The translations under genes were made by a program, and so were the position numbers. Below the pieces are notes generated by a model that saw only the letters and a list, made by a program, of their open reading frames with translations, made no database searches and had not been told where the DNA came from. Shown here piece after piece: positions 30,962-39,342 of a DNA stretch of 64,000 nt (position 1 is the stretch's first letter; the number at the start of each line of letters is the position of its first letter). The stretch comes from a virus. Where the stretch lies: the IMG/VR virus record IMGVR_UViG_3300042305_001773, positions 124,001-188,000 of that record; one strand, 5' to 3'.

Positions 30962-31429
30962 TCAAACAAGTTCAGTGATTAAACCAGTTGGCCAGTAGTA
31001 TGGCATGTCGATTGGCTCCTGCCAACCAAACCGCGAATAGTGGCGGAAATCTTTGCGGAGAAGATTGCTGCGGTGGCTCGCGTGAAATTGCTCGTCACCA
31101 ATCCACGGCGGATATACGTTGCGCTCAATAGTGTCGCGCAGTGTGGTATAGCTGCCCATGAACTGCGGGCAGAGCGTGTCGTTAAATCCGCGGCGTATCC
31201 ATTCGCGGCACACGACTATGGCGTATACAGCTAGCGCAGTTTCATATCCAACCCACATGCGGACGGCGGGGTGATTGCGCCAACTACTTGTCCCGGGTTC
31301 GTGCTCACCAACCGGGACGCCGAGACATAATAAGATCTGTTTACATTCAACCCGTTGTTTGCCGAGCCTTTTGTTATCAAGGCAGGCAGCCGAGTGTTTG
31401 AATCTCGGCAGGGGTAAGAATGTCTGCAT
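30962..31429 (-). CDS. pyrimidine-dimer glycosylase-like protein (MSMEG_6728 type)
   Basis: 155 aa. Opens 'MQTFLPLPRFKHSAACLDNKRLGKQRVE', then 'WRNHPAVRMWVGYETAL', 'EWIRRGF', 'PPWIGDEQFHASHRSNLLRKD', 'FGWQEPIDMPYYWPTG'. This is the pattern of the small phage/bacterial family annotated as pyrimidine-dimer DNA glycosylase (DenV-like). A base-excision role in UV-damage repair is the family annotation; it is not shown by the sequence itself. It lies 6 nt from the tRNA. Confidence 0.75.
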   Translation of the reverse strand: MQTFLPLPRFKHSAACLDNKRLGKQRVECKQILLCLGVPVGEHEPGTSSWRNHPAVRMWVGYETALAVYAIVVCREWIRRGFNDTLCPQFMGSYTTLRDTIERNVYPPWIGDEQFHASHRSNLLRKDFRHYSRFGWQEPIDMPYYWPTGLITELV

Positions 31430-31433
31430 TTAA

Positions 31434-31748
31434 TCAATCGTCAAACTCGTCGTCAAAATCTTCTTCGTATTCTGGATCATTGTCTTCTTCGTCCTCGTAC
31501 TCTTCGTCCCACTCTTCGTCATCGTCGCCCCATTCTTCTTCCTCTTCTTCATCATCATCGTCGTCATCGTCGTCTGTGAATACGTAATTCGGCTTGGGAA
31601 TGGCTATGTCGCTATCGTCATCGTCATCGTCGTCGTCGTTTACAAACTGCCACTCTTCTTCGATGAAATCGTCGTCGAGACCGTCGTCATGGCGGCCGGC
31701 GCGTTCGTTGGGCATGTCGCGAAACAACGGAGATTCAAAGTAGCGCAT
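31434..31748 (-). CDS. hyperacidic Asp/Glu-rich protein, 104 aa
   Basis: After a 30-residue start, the protein is almost only Asp, Glu and aromatic residues, with runs of eight D and six E. At the DNA level these are GAT/GAC/GAA codon repeats near 31480-31690. Such proteins can mimic DNA (Ocr/Gam-like), bind histone-like proteins, or be intrinsically disordered spacers. No function can be assigned. Confidence 0.55.
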   Translation of the reverse strand: MRYFESPLFRDMPNERAGRHDDGLDDDFIEEEWQFVNDDDDDDDDSDIAIPKPNYVFTDDDDDDDDEEEEEEWGDDDEEWDEEYEDEEDNDPEYEEDFDDEFDD

Positions 31749-31750
31749 AG

Positions 31751-34384
31751 TTATCCAATGTCCCGGGCAAGGTCAGCTGCAGGTAACAAATATTGATCGC
31801 ACCAACTGCTGTCAACAAGAATACCCGGCAGGTTGCGCACCGCTTCCTCTCCGCCGAAAACTCCGCGACGCGTCAATAGTTTAACAAGCCAGAGCCAGTT
31901 TGGGGCTAGTGCTTTTCTATCGTAAAAGTAGCGATTGACCGCACGCTGGTTCAACCACCAATGCGTTTTTTTACGCACAATGTAGTTATTGGGCTGGCCG
32001 ACCTTTCTTGCCCGCGGCAATACAGCTAACGCGCCGGTTTGAACAGCGGTTGTTAACTCTGCAAAAAACGACAAATCAGCTTCGTTTTGCGTGATTAAAT
32101 GTTTGCAGGCGTAGTCGAGCTGGAATGCGCTGCCATACGTTTCTTGCAGCCAGTCGTGCAGGTCGGTAAGCACGGCTAATGCGGTCACCGGATTTGTCAG
32201 GCTAATGCGCATACGTTGACGCATCGCACGCTGAATATAGCCGGGCAAAATATACGCCAGCGGCGCAAAATCAGTTTTAAGCGGCGCCGCACCGCAAATA
32301 ATCTGCCAGCCATACATTGGCGCAATTGCCGCAGCCGTATGCGCCAGATGTACAAGCACGGGCCGGTTATGGCAGCGCGGTATCGTCAGACTCAGGCTGG
32401 TCGCGTCGAATACGCTAGCAACAGTTGTCGGCCACGCTAACTCCGCTGTGCGAGAGTACACTGCAGCGCTTGCGGACGCCCGGTGCAAAATATCAATACG
32501 CTGATGCGGGCAGCCAAGGACAGTCGCGATTTGTTGCGCGACGGCAAAGCTGTCGCCTGTAAAACCAGTGGCTACAGGATCGCGCCGCAAGATCGGGTCT
32601 ACAAGATCCGCGATAATGGTTGCCGCAACAGTCCAGACAAATGCGTTCTCTTGGCTAGGCGTTAAGAACTGGCGGATGGCCGGCGGGGCAACTGCCACCG
32701 GTTCAGGGAATATGGCATGTTTGTTTTTTTCGCTTGGCTGGTTTGGCGCTGATGGCGCGCCGTCAGCGGCTAGCTCGTAGTTTGCAAAACGAAATACGCT
32801 TGCGCGGTCATCCCAACCCAACCTGTTGGAGACGCACACCAGTTCTGGTTTACTCAAACCGATGGCGAGCAAATGGCTTCTGCTGTTCCACCGACTGTCG
32901 TACAGCATCACTTTTTTGTGTGACGCCACTACGCCAGCTGCATACGCCAGCAGCCCAGCCCGTTCGATTTTAAACGCGTTGTCGGCAAAATTGATTTCTT
33001 CGCCGTTGAGATAGATTGTACCGGCGTATGTTTTTTCGCCGTCGTCGGCTTGCGTGATCTTACTGATAACAATGTTCGCGTCGCAGATGTGGTGATTTGT
33101 AACGCTCCACCAGCCGTCAGCCTTTGGAATAACGGTATGTCGCCACGGCTGGGGCGCGGTTGGGGTAATGTGCTTGGACGTCTTGACGTGTGTTAACACT
33201 CGATCTGAAAAGCCGGGAGAAAAGTTACTACCAATTTTGTTTAAGAACGGCACTAACTTGTCTGGCGGTATTGTGAGCCGCGTCGCAAACGAGTGCGCCG
33301 CGATTTCATTCATCTGGCCAAGCGCGTTGCTCAGCCGGCTTTGCCACGTCTCGGCATTTCTACGAATTGAGACTAGCCGCGTCATTGCGTCTGTAGCCAG
33401 CCTGTTTTTTACGCGCTGGTTTTGCGCGACGATAGCGACGTAGCCACGGGCGTTGGCTGTACGGCTGATTAGTTCCGGCGACACTAAATGACTCTGAAAG
33501 ATTCGCGGGACTGGCGCAAATGAACACCAGCTACCGCCCCAGCTATTTGCCTCGACACCTGTATAACTCGCCATGACAGGCAGCAACGACTGCCCGCGGC
33601 GCAACATTTCACACTGCATACTCAGCGCCCACATCGGATCGTCTACGACGAATTGCGTGCTCTTTAGCGGTTCGGCGGCGGGAAGAAGTGCCGTACGCAA
33701 TAAGAAGTAACCGGCTTCTGGGCGACTGCGCTTGTACTGGTTTAGCGAGATAAAGTTTTGCTTGGCCATAAACTGCTCGTCGTACTGCACGACCAGAAAG
33801 CCGGTTATACGCCCGGGTAGGTCATAATACGGGAACACAAGGCTGGCGCCGTTTTCGCGCACGGGGCTAATAAGCGGCCGGCGCACAAAGCGTTGGAGTG
33901 TGTCTATCTGTTCTTTGTACGCCACACCGACAAGTCCGGCAGCGTCTATTTCTGGATATACACCAAGCTCGCGCAAGCGGCAGGCAATAACGTCGTCGTG
34001 GTGTCCCCAAATTTGCGCTTCGGCGTCAAACCAGAACTGCTCAAATTTTTCAAAGCGTTCAATTGCCCGGGCGTACTCGACGACCGCATTATCTTTTTCG
34101 GCCGGGTTTATAGCGTTTAACTCGATAAAACGGGCGATCGCTACATCCGGGCTTGTATTCCATAATGCCGCGCCAAACGTTATGATATCTCCATGGGCCG
34201 AGCACGAATTACAGTGCAGCCAAATACCGTTAGTGCTTGCGTCGTCGAACAGGTGTAGCGTATTTTTTTGACATAGCGGACAACTGACGACAGCCGGGAA
34301 AACCAACTGGTCCGGCGCAATGCCCAACGCCGACAGGGCAATCGCGTGGTGTTGGCGGCCAATTAAACAGGTAGGAAATCCCAT
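31751..34384 (-). CDS. primase/helicase-like protein with CHC2-type zinc finger
   Basis: 877 aa. N-terminal zinc-binding domain C35-x2-C38 ... C58-x2-C61 followed by 'HGDIITF', as in DnaG-type CHC2 fingers. A middle region (about residues 180-320) resembles a degenerate toprim-like part. The second half ('ADGWWSVTNHHICDANIV', 'AYAAGVVASHKKVMLYDSRWN', 'ELVCVSNRLGWDD') is reminiscent of a DUF927-type phage replication helicase, but no clear Walker A is visible. The start codon shares CATG with the plus-strand gene at 34383. Confidence 0.55.
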   Translation of the reverse strand: MGFPTCLIGRQHHAIALSALGIAPDQLVFPAVVSCPLCQKNTLHLFDDASTNGIWLHCNSCSAHGDIITFGAALWNTSPDVAIARFIELNAINPAEKDNAVVEYARAIERFEKFEQFWFDAEAQIWGHHDDVIACRLRELGVYPEIDAAGLVGVAYKEQIDTLQRFVRRPLISPVRENGASLVFPYYDLPGRITGFLVVQYDEQFMAKQNFISLNQYKRSRPEAGYFLLRTALLPAAEPLKSTQFVVDDPMWALSMQCEMLRRGQSLLPVMASYTGVEANSWGGSWCSFAPVPRIFQSHLVSPELISRTANARGYVAIVAQNQRVKNRLATDAMTRLVSIRRNAETWQSRLSNALGQMNEIAAHSFATRLTIPPDKLVPFLNKIGSNFSPGFSDRVLTHVKTSKHITPTAPQPWRHTVIPKADGWWSVTNHHICDANIVISKITQADDGEKTYAGTIYLNGEEINFADNAFKIERAGLLAYAAGVVASHKKVMLYDSRWNSRSHLLAIGLSKPELVCVSNRLGWDDRASVFRFANYELAADGAPSAPNQPSEKNKHAIFPEPVAVAPPAIRQFLTPSQENAFVWTVAATIIADLVDPILRRDPVATGFTGDSFAVAQQIATVLGCPHQRIDILHRASASAAVYSRTAELAWPTTVASVFDATSLSLTIPRCHNRPVLVHLAHTAAAIAPMYGWQIICGAAPLKTDFAPLAYILPGYIQRAMRQRMRISLTNPVTALAVLTDLHDWLQETYGSAFQLDYACKHLITQNEADLSFFAELTTAVQTGALAVLPRARKVGQPNNYIVRKKTHWWLNQRAVNRYFYDRKALAPNWLWLVKLLTRRGVFGGEEAVRNLPGILVDSSWCDQYLLPAADLARDIG

Positions 34385-35564
34385 GACAAATATCCCGCTC
34401 GATCAAGCGCACGACGTCAGTGGCCGCGAAACCCACAGGCTGACTACCCTGTATCCGCAACCTGACTTTGTAAAAAATGCCGCGCACGAAAAACTAAGCA
34501 GTGCCGCGGATTTACCACGCCATCTATACGCTGATCAGCGCCATAAACTTTATCCGTGCCATACTGCCCCTGCAACATGGATGTCGGCGCTTTTCTTTGC
34601 TGACAAGCAAGCGCAGTTCGACGCCAAGGAGGCAGCGGCTATTCAATCTAAGATACACCAAGCCGCCGAGTATTTTGGTATTCGCGGGGCTGTGGCGGAA
34701 CTAGAAGAGAAGATTGCGGCCAGCTCGGCGCAGGATATTAACAGTTTGCCGGACTCGGAGTTCGCCATCGTGTGGGTCAGCGAGGTGGGCGGTAAAGAGC
34801 GCCACTGGCCGCTGCGGAACGCCGAGGAAGTCAAGTTCGCTGCGGCGCATTTTAAGACATTCCGCGACAACTTTGTGTTCGACGACCGGCACGTGATCGC
34901 CACCAAGATCCTCGAAAAGGCCGCGCAATACGGCGCCGACGTTTCGGGCGCTGAGGGCTCGCTAGAGCTGGCGGCTGGTCTGGGTGCGTGCGCCGCCAAG
35001 GTCGCGAGCGACATGATCAAAGACCGCGTAGGGCTCACCCGCCGGCAGCATTCGCAGCTGGCAGGCGAGTTGTCCAAGTTAGCCGAGGTTATCGACCAGA
35101 ACCCTGAAAGGGCTCGTACGGTCGAGATGCGGCTAAAGTTGGCGAGCGCGGTCGATAATTTCGATAGAAGCACCAACCTCTATCGCCTGTACGACGCCGG
35201 CGGCCTACCGCGGCCGGAAGAAGTCCTGTTTGCCATTACTGAAAAGGTGGCGCGCGACTTTTTAGATAGCAATGTCGAAACCACCACCGGCAACGTCTAC
35301 GCCCTCACTGATTTAGAGAAACTAGCGGTTGAAGACGTACGCGAGTGGCTTGGCGACGACTTTGCAGACGCGGTAAGTGCCGGCGGCGTATACATGGACC
35401 GCGACAAGCTGGCGGCGATTGTGCCCACGCTTGACCGTGGCATGGCTACCATGCTGGACCGGCTCATGCAGGACAAGTCTGCTGCGCCGGTTGTGAAGTC
35501 AGCGTCGGCGGCCAGTAACCTTCTTTCGCTTGCTCGCCTGCACGAGCTTGCGGCTGGCGGTTGA
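34383..35564 (+). CDS. putative virion-associated protein, 393 aa
   Basis: Start at ATG 34383, sharing CATG with the divergent primase-like gene; AGGA lies about 8 nt upstream. N-terminal 'YPCHTAPATWMSALFF' and 'IVWVSEVGGKERHWPLRNAEEVKFAAAHFKTFRDNFVFDDRHVIATKILEKAAQYGAD' resemble a family of phage proteins found near head genes; function not known to me. Helical, no membrane segment. Its stop overlaps the convergent gene by about 66 nt. It stands alone on the plus strand. Confidence 0.55.
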   Translation: MTNIPLDQAHDVSGRETHRLTTLYPQPDFVKNAAHEKLSSAADLPRHLYADQRHKLYPCHTAPATWMSALFFADKQAQFDAKEAAAIQSKIHQAAEYFGIRGAVAELEEKIAASSAQDINSLPDSEFAIVWVSEVGGKERHWPLRNAEEVKFAAAHFKTFRDNFVFDDRHVIATKILEKAAQYGADVSGAEGSLELAAGLGACAAKVASDMIKDRVGLTRRQHSQLAGELSKLAEVIDQNPERARTVEMRLKLASAVDNFDRSTNLYRLYDAGGLPRPEEVLFAITEKVARDFLDSNVETTTGNVYALTDLEKLAVEDVREWLGDDFADAVSAGGVYMDRDKLAAIVPTLDRGMATMLDRLMQDKSAAPVVKSASAASNLLSLARLHELAAGG

Positions 35565-36029
35565 CGCTTTCTTTTTTGGCTTACGCTTTTTGACAGGCGG
35601 ATTAAACAACGTCCGTATGCGACTGAGCACGGCGGTGTCGGCGGTGCGTTTGTAATTCACCACGTCCCACGCTTGATCAACGTGATACGTAAGCGCGCCT
35701 TCTAGGCGGCCAACACGACGCTGGTGTTCTAAGTCGTGAAGCAAGCTATACGCCGGATTGTACCACTTCCACGCGGCGTTCTTTACCTCATCAGCCGCCG
35801 AAATTTCAAATACCTCATGCGTGCGCTTGTCGATAATCATCTGCGCGCTGGCGGTAACTTTCGCGGGTGTTCCCGGTCGACGCTGTTGATCGTAAACCGC
35901 GTCAATAATGATTGCGTTCTTGCCGTAGCAGTTCCACAAAAATTGCGTAACTTCTTGAATGCGATAATTGCATGCCCGGAAAAACTCGGCTATCCGCGCT
36001 ACACCCGCGTGGTCTATTTGAATGCTCAC
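35499..36029 (-). CDS. hypothetical basic protein, 176 aa
   Basis: N-terminal 130 residues are alpha/beta ('NAIIIDAVYDQQRRPGTPAKVTA'), C-terminal 40 are Lys/Arg-rich and overlap the plus-strand gene end by 66 nt. No family recognised; could bind nucleic acid. Confidence 0.5.
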   Translation of the reverse strand: MSIQIDHAGVARIAEFFRACNYRIQEVTQFLWNCYGKNAIIIDAVYDQQRRPGTPAKVTASAQMIIDKRTHEVFEISAADEVKNAAWKWYNPAYSLLHDLEHQRRVGRLEGALTYHVDQAWDVVNYKRTADTAVLSRIRTLFNPPVKKRKPKKKASTASRKLVQASKRKKVTGRRR

Positions 36030-36274
36030 TGGAAAACTAACTCCTTTAGCTTTGTAAGTAACCTACGCACACTCCAGCGCGGAGTTGCGGTAACCGGCTG
36101 CGTACTCACAGTGCCGGGCTCAACGTTCTGAGAAGATAAGCCGCCCGTTTGTTCGTCTAACTCGCTGCGGCAGTATTCGAGATAGAGTTGCCAGTTGTCG
36201 TAGGCATCTCTGTCTTCGGCTCGTTCGTATGGGATGTAGGGGGGTTCGTCAGGGACTCTGTCGTTCCAGCCCAT
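36026..36274 (-). CDS. hypothetical protein, 82 aa
   Basis: Pro/Asp-rich N-terminus, short helix; no family recognised. AAGGA lies about 9 nt upstream of its ATG, within the csrA reading frame (118 nt overlap). ATGA coupling to the next gene. Confidence 0.5.
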   Translation of the reverse strand: MGWNDRVPDEPPYIPYERAEDRDAYDNWQLYLEYCRSELDEQTGGLSSQNVEPGTVSTQPVTATPRWSVRRLLTKLKELVFQ

Positions 36275-36447
36275 TGTTTGGTGTCCTTCTTTTTGCTCCC
36301 GTCAATTAATTCGCCACGCACGATTGATGTCGTTTGCGGCGCCGTTAGTCCAATCTTGACGCGATCGCCTGTGATTCCCAAAACCTTCACGACGATCCCA
36401 TCGCCAATTACGACTTCCTGTTCTTTCTTCCTTGAGAGTACAAGCAT
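36157..36447 (-). CDS. csrA: CsrA-like carbon storage regulator
   Basis: The first 51 residues read M-L-V-L-S-R-K-K-x-Q-E-V-V-I-G-D-G-I-V-V-K-V-L-G, then 'RVKIGLTAPQTTSIVRGEL', matching CsrA in length, the L4-x-R6 start and the final 'V-x-R' that contacts GGA motifs. CsrA dimers bind mRNA leaders and block translation. Here the frame continues into a 45-residue Ser/Thr/Asn-rich tail that overlaps the next gene, so the true C-terminus may be longer than usual. GGTGA precedes ATG 36447. The phage may use it to rewire host metabolism. Confidence 0.85.
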   Translation of the reverse strand: MLVLSRKKEQEVVIGDGIVVKVLGITGDRVKIGLTAPQTTSIVRGELIDGSKKKDTKQWAGTTESLTNPPTSHTNEPKTEMPTTTGNSISNTAAAS

Positions 36448-36457
36448 TGTGTCACCA

Positions 36458-37129
36458 TCATGATGTGGCTGAACCTTGTAACATTTTTACGACATACTCC
36501 GTGTTGCCGTTTTTAAGGTCCAGTGCGGCCATTTGTTTAATAAGTAAACCCGTTTTCAATCGAATCGACTGGTTAATGTCTTCTGTCTTTCCCGCTTCAA
36601 AATCGTAGACCGCATTAAACATCGTTGGGTCATCTGAGAAATCTGTGATGTTGGGGCTGACCCGCGCGGCCCGCAACGCGATACGAAGAATGTCAGGGGC
36701 GTTGATGATCCCCTCGCTGTCTAAAACGGCGCCGATGTAGCCGCGCACTTCGTCTGTGAACGGTTCTTTGTCGTCGTCTTCCGGCGGGCTGATCAGCAAC
36801 GCCTCTGTAATACCCCACGCAACTTCTTCAGCGTCTGCGGGGTCCCACATATCTGGGCGGTATGTGTCACCACCCAGCACGTTGCAGAACGTTACGAAGT
36901 CCGGCAGGCTCTTAAAAAACTTGTCGGTCGTGAGGATCTGGATCGCGACTAACAGCTTGTCGAGCGCTAGCTGCGGTAGTTCGACGTCGAACTCCTCTTC
37001 GATTTCGAGGGTGATCGTCGCCGGGTCCCAGTCCAGCGCTTCGATGCCGAACTTATCCAGAAACAGGGTCAGTAGAACGCTCGCAAACGTCTCCCTGCTT
37101 TTCCAAGCTTCCTGCGCTATTGTCGCCAT
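36458..37129 (-). CDS. hypothetical protein, 223 aa
   Basis: Helical protein with acidic segments; 'KFGIEALDWDPATITLEIEEEFDVELPQLALDKLLVAIQIL' and 'FVTFCNVLGG' recall uncharacterised phage head/tail-completion-like proteins, but I cannot place it. Overlaps the 173-aa gene by 77 nt. Confidence 0.5.
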   Translation of the reverse strand: MATIAQEAWKSRETFASVLLTLFLDKFGIEALDWDPATITLEIEEEFDVELPQLALDKLLVAIQILTTDKFFKSLPDFVTFCNVLGGDTYRPDMWDPADAEEVAWGITEALLISPPEDDDKEPFTDEVRGYIGAVLDSEGIINAPDILRIALRAARVSPNITDFSDDPTMFNAVYDFEAGKTEDINQSIRLKTGLLIKQMAALDLKNGNTEYVVKMLQGSATS

Positions 37130-37574
37130 TAAGACCGTTCCTGCTCTTGATGATCTGCACGCCCCGGCGGTACAGCTCTTCTAGATTATACGCAATCGTC
37201 TCCAGTGGTGGCCTAGGCAGCTGCGCTACGCTATCGCCAGACTCCAGCGAAATCCAGCCCGTTGCGCCGGACCACGTGGCGTACCGGCCGTCTGCGAACG
37301 CCAGCTGGTCGCCGCACGGACTGCCAGTCAGGCCCAGCTCGGTTCTGGTGGCGCGCAGCCGCTCTCCGATCAACAGCCGCTGTTCGCTGGATAGGAACTG
37401 GAGGTTTTCTAGCATGTCGGCGAGCAGCAGATAGAACACCGCCTCTTTGTCCACATAGTCGCCGCCGGCGGCAAATCCGCGCTGTAAAACCGCGGTGAAT
37501 ACGCTGCGAATTTGCAACTTGCTAAGTTTTATGACGCGCATTACCATATCAAGCGTCAGGTCTGTTTCTTCCAT
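37053..37574 (-). CDS. hypothetical protein, 173 aa
   Basis: Start at ATG 37574 (M-E-E-T-D-L-T-L-D); an alternative ATG at 37547 exists. Helical N-terminal 90 residues, then a short beta part ('DGRYATWSGATGWISLE'). Divergent from the plus-strand 92-aa gene, with starts 10 nt apart. No family recognised. Confidence 0.5.
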   Translation of the reverse strand: MEETDLTLDMVMRVIKLSKLQIRSVFTAVLQRGFAAGGDYVDKEAVFYLLLADMLENLQFLSSEQRLLIGERLRATRTELGLTGSPCGDQLAFADGRYATWSGATGWISLESGDSVAQLPRPPLETIAYNLEELYRRGVQIIKSRNGLNGDNSAGSLEKQGDVCERSTDPVSG

Positions 37575-37584
37575 GGAGGTATTT

Positions 37585-37863
37585 ATGTCCGTTTCCATCA
37601 TTGACGGCCTTTCTAATGTCACGCAGGGTCGCGCCGAGATTATCGTCAGCGGCGATGGTATCGAGGAGCTGCTGTCGGCTGCAACTGCGAATGTTGTGCT
37701 GCAGAAAGCAGCGGAAGCCGGACTGCACCGGCCGGGCGTGTCCAGCGCGAGCGGGCCGTACCCGGTTGACGCCGAGGGCAAGACCGACGATGACTTGCTC
37801 ATGGGCAAGCGCGGGCCGGTCGCGGGCTACCGCCGAGATTTTGTTATCTTGGCGTCGCTCTGA
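37585..37863 (+). CDS. hypothetical protein, 92 aa, plus strand
   Basis: ATG at 37585 has GGAGGT 5 nt upstream, one of the best ribosome binding sites in the window. The protein starts M-S-V-S-I-I-D-G-L, is helical in the middle and ends 'GKRGPVAGYRRDFVILASL'. No family recognised. Stop TGA is immediately followed by the complementary stop of the minus-strand gene (TGATCA). Confidence 0.6.
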   Translation: MSVSIIDGLSNVTQGRAEIIVSGDGIEELLSAATANVVLQKAAEAGLHRPGVSSASGPYPVDAEGKTDDDLLMGKRGPVAGYRRDFVILASL

Positions 37864-38193
37864 TCAGACGTCGTCCGGGCGGTCAATGACGAGCATGTCT
37901 GTAGGCATACCGTTGTCAAACGTGATGACGGCAAAGCATACAGGCGTCCTGCAATCTATATCGAGCTTCTTAGCGCGGGCATAGCCGGCGCGGAAGCTCG
38001 TTTTCTTTGCAGCGGTCATCGCGTCTGTTTTTGTTTTGAACAGCCCGATCGGCACGTCGTCCATTGTGTGTCGCCACACGACGAGGTAGCCGGTAAGGCC
38101 GGGCACAACTTCTGTGCCTTTTGGTTTGCGCAGTAGTTTATTCTCACCCGAGGCGCGCGGAGCGCGCCTCTTCTTTTGCATTTTTACTTTCAT
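37864..38193 (-). CDS. hypothetical basic protein, 109 aa
   Basis: Lys/Arg-rich N-terminus, then 'LVVWRHTMDDVPIGLFKTKTDAMTAAK'; no family recognised. ATGA coupling to the 157-aa gene. Confidence 0.5.
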   Translation of the reverse strand: MKVKMQKKRRAPRASGENKLLRKPKGTEVVPGLTGYLVVWRHTMDDVPIGLFKTKTDAMTAAKKTSFRAGYARAKKLDIDCRTPVCFAVITFDNGMPTDMLVIDRPDDV

Positions 38194-38663
38194 TCTTCTA
38201 CTCCAAACTTGTCGATATGCGCCAGTCTGGCGCAGTAGAACTCCGCTACAAGCCCGGCTACGTTGCCGAACCGTTTGACCATGTCGGGAATCACCTGATC
38301 ATTAAACACGCGCAGAATGACTTTTCGAAATTTGGCGATTGCTTCTTTTGTGTAACCTTCTGCGCGAGCTTTTTCAGCGGCTTTACGAATATCCTCGTTG
38401 CCGTCGAGTTGAAGCTGGAGATACGCCGGATTTACAAACTCGATAATGTGCCCGTAGACCTGCCGGACCGCGTAGGAGCACGGCACGTCAAAAACACCGC
38501 GCCCGGGCCAGCGCTCGCCGTTAACCTCGTCGTCTGACAGGTACCGCAGCTTTCCCAGCGTCCAACCGAATGCCGCTGCGTCATCATTCGGTGCAGCCAT
38601 GACAAAGGCTGGTTTTGGCGCTGGTGGTTGCTTGTCTAGTTTTGCTTTGCTTTTACGCGCCAT
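38190..38663 (-). CDS. hypothetical protein, 157 aa
   Basis: Basic N-terminus, Pro/Ala-rich linker, then helical/beta domain ('VPCSYAVRQVYGHIIEFVNPAYLQLQL'). No family recognised. Followed on the minus strand by the 109-aa gene. Confidence 0.5.
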   Translation of the reverse strand: MARKSKAKLDKQPPAPKPAFVMAAPNDDAAAFGWTLGKLRYLSDDEVNGERWPGRGVFDVPCSYAVRQVYGHIIEFVNPAYLQLQLDGNEDIRKAAEKARAEGYTKEAIAKFRKVILRVFNDQVIPDMVKRFGNVAGLVAEFYCARLAHIDKFGVEE

Positions 38664-38698
38664 AATTCACAATAGCTAAGGAAAATTGGGACAGTTTT

Positions 38699-38773
38699 GT
38701 TCTGACCGTGTAGCCGGGAGTCACATCAGCCGTCATAAGACGAATAGATGTGTCCCGACTACACAGTCAGAAC
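38699..38773. repeat. long interrupted inverted repeat in a 120-nt gap
   Basis: Arms of 28-29 nt: GTTCTGAC (38699-38706), GTGTAG (38708-38713), CGGG (38715-38718) and CACATC (38722-38727) pair with GATGTG (38747-38752), CCCG (38754-38757), CTACAC (38759-38764) and GTCAGAAC (38766-38773). The blocks are separated by single C/A mismatches, with a longer one near the loop. It lies in a gap without genes (38664-38783). A structured RNA, cruciform or terminator are possible; no U-run is seen. Confidence 0.6.
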
Positions 38774-38783
38774 ACGCCGAAGA

Positions 38784-39158
38784 TCAGTCTCCGGCGGTGC
38801 AAGCAAGGTACGCATGGTAGCGCGCTAGTTCCTCAATGTTAGGATCAATCTCTCTAAAGACTGGCTCATCATCCATAGTGGCCAGATCACCGCGAAAAAG
38901 TGCCGTCGTGTACTCGTGATACAGCCGAGCCATATCACCACGCAGGTTCTTCTTGGTGAATTTAAGCACGCGCTCCTTCAGAAAGGCGGCGCGTTCCCAG
39001 AAGTTCGGCATCAGGTCGAGCTGATCCCGGAACTTCTCTGCAGTCTTCTCGAAAAGCTTATGCGCCCTATCAGGAACAATCTGAAATTGGGGCACGGCCT
39101 TTTTGCATCGAGAGGTGACTGCAAGGCGGATTTGCTCCGCCGGGGGCGAAAGAAGCAT
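38784..39158 (-). CDS. hypothetical protein, 124 aa
   Basis: GGAG lies 7 nt upstream of ATG 39158. Helical protein with basic patches; no family recognised. The 184-nt stretch 39159-39342 upstream has only weak hairpins and no gene. Confidence 0.55.
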   Translation of the reverse strand: MLLSPPAEQIRLAVTSRCKKAVPQFQIVPDRAHKLFEKTAEKFRDQLDLMPNFWERAAFLKERVLKFTKKNLRGDMARLYHEYTTALFRGDLATMDDEPVFREIDPNIEELARYHAYLACTAGD

Positions 39159-39342
39159 GCGTTAACTCCGTTGTAACGCGGTAGAGAAGAGCTGCTGATA
39201 CGACACAGCAGCGACAATAAATATGCCGCGTTTTTGCCGGAAATTTAGCGGGCGTCCGCGATTCGCGAATTGCGAAAATGCCTGTGATTACAGGACTTAC
39301 GGCAAATATTCCAGATTCCAGAACACGCGTGACCGGTGCCGG

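Noticed and set aside
39159-39342. 184-nt gap examined for a small gene or promoter
   Set aside because: No minus-strand ATG-initiated frame of meaning; only short hairpins and weak AT-rich boxes, not enough to call a promoter.
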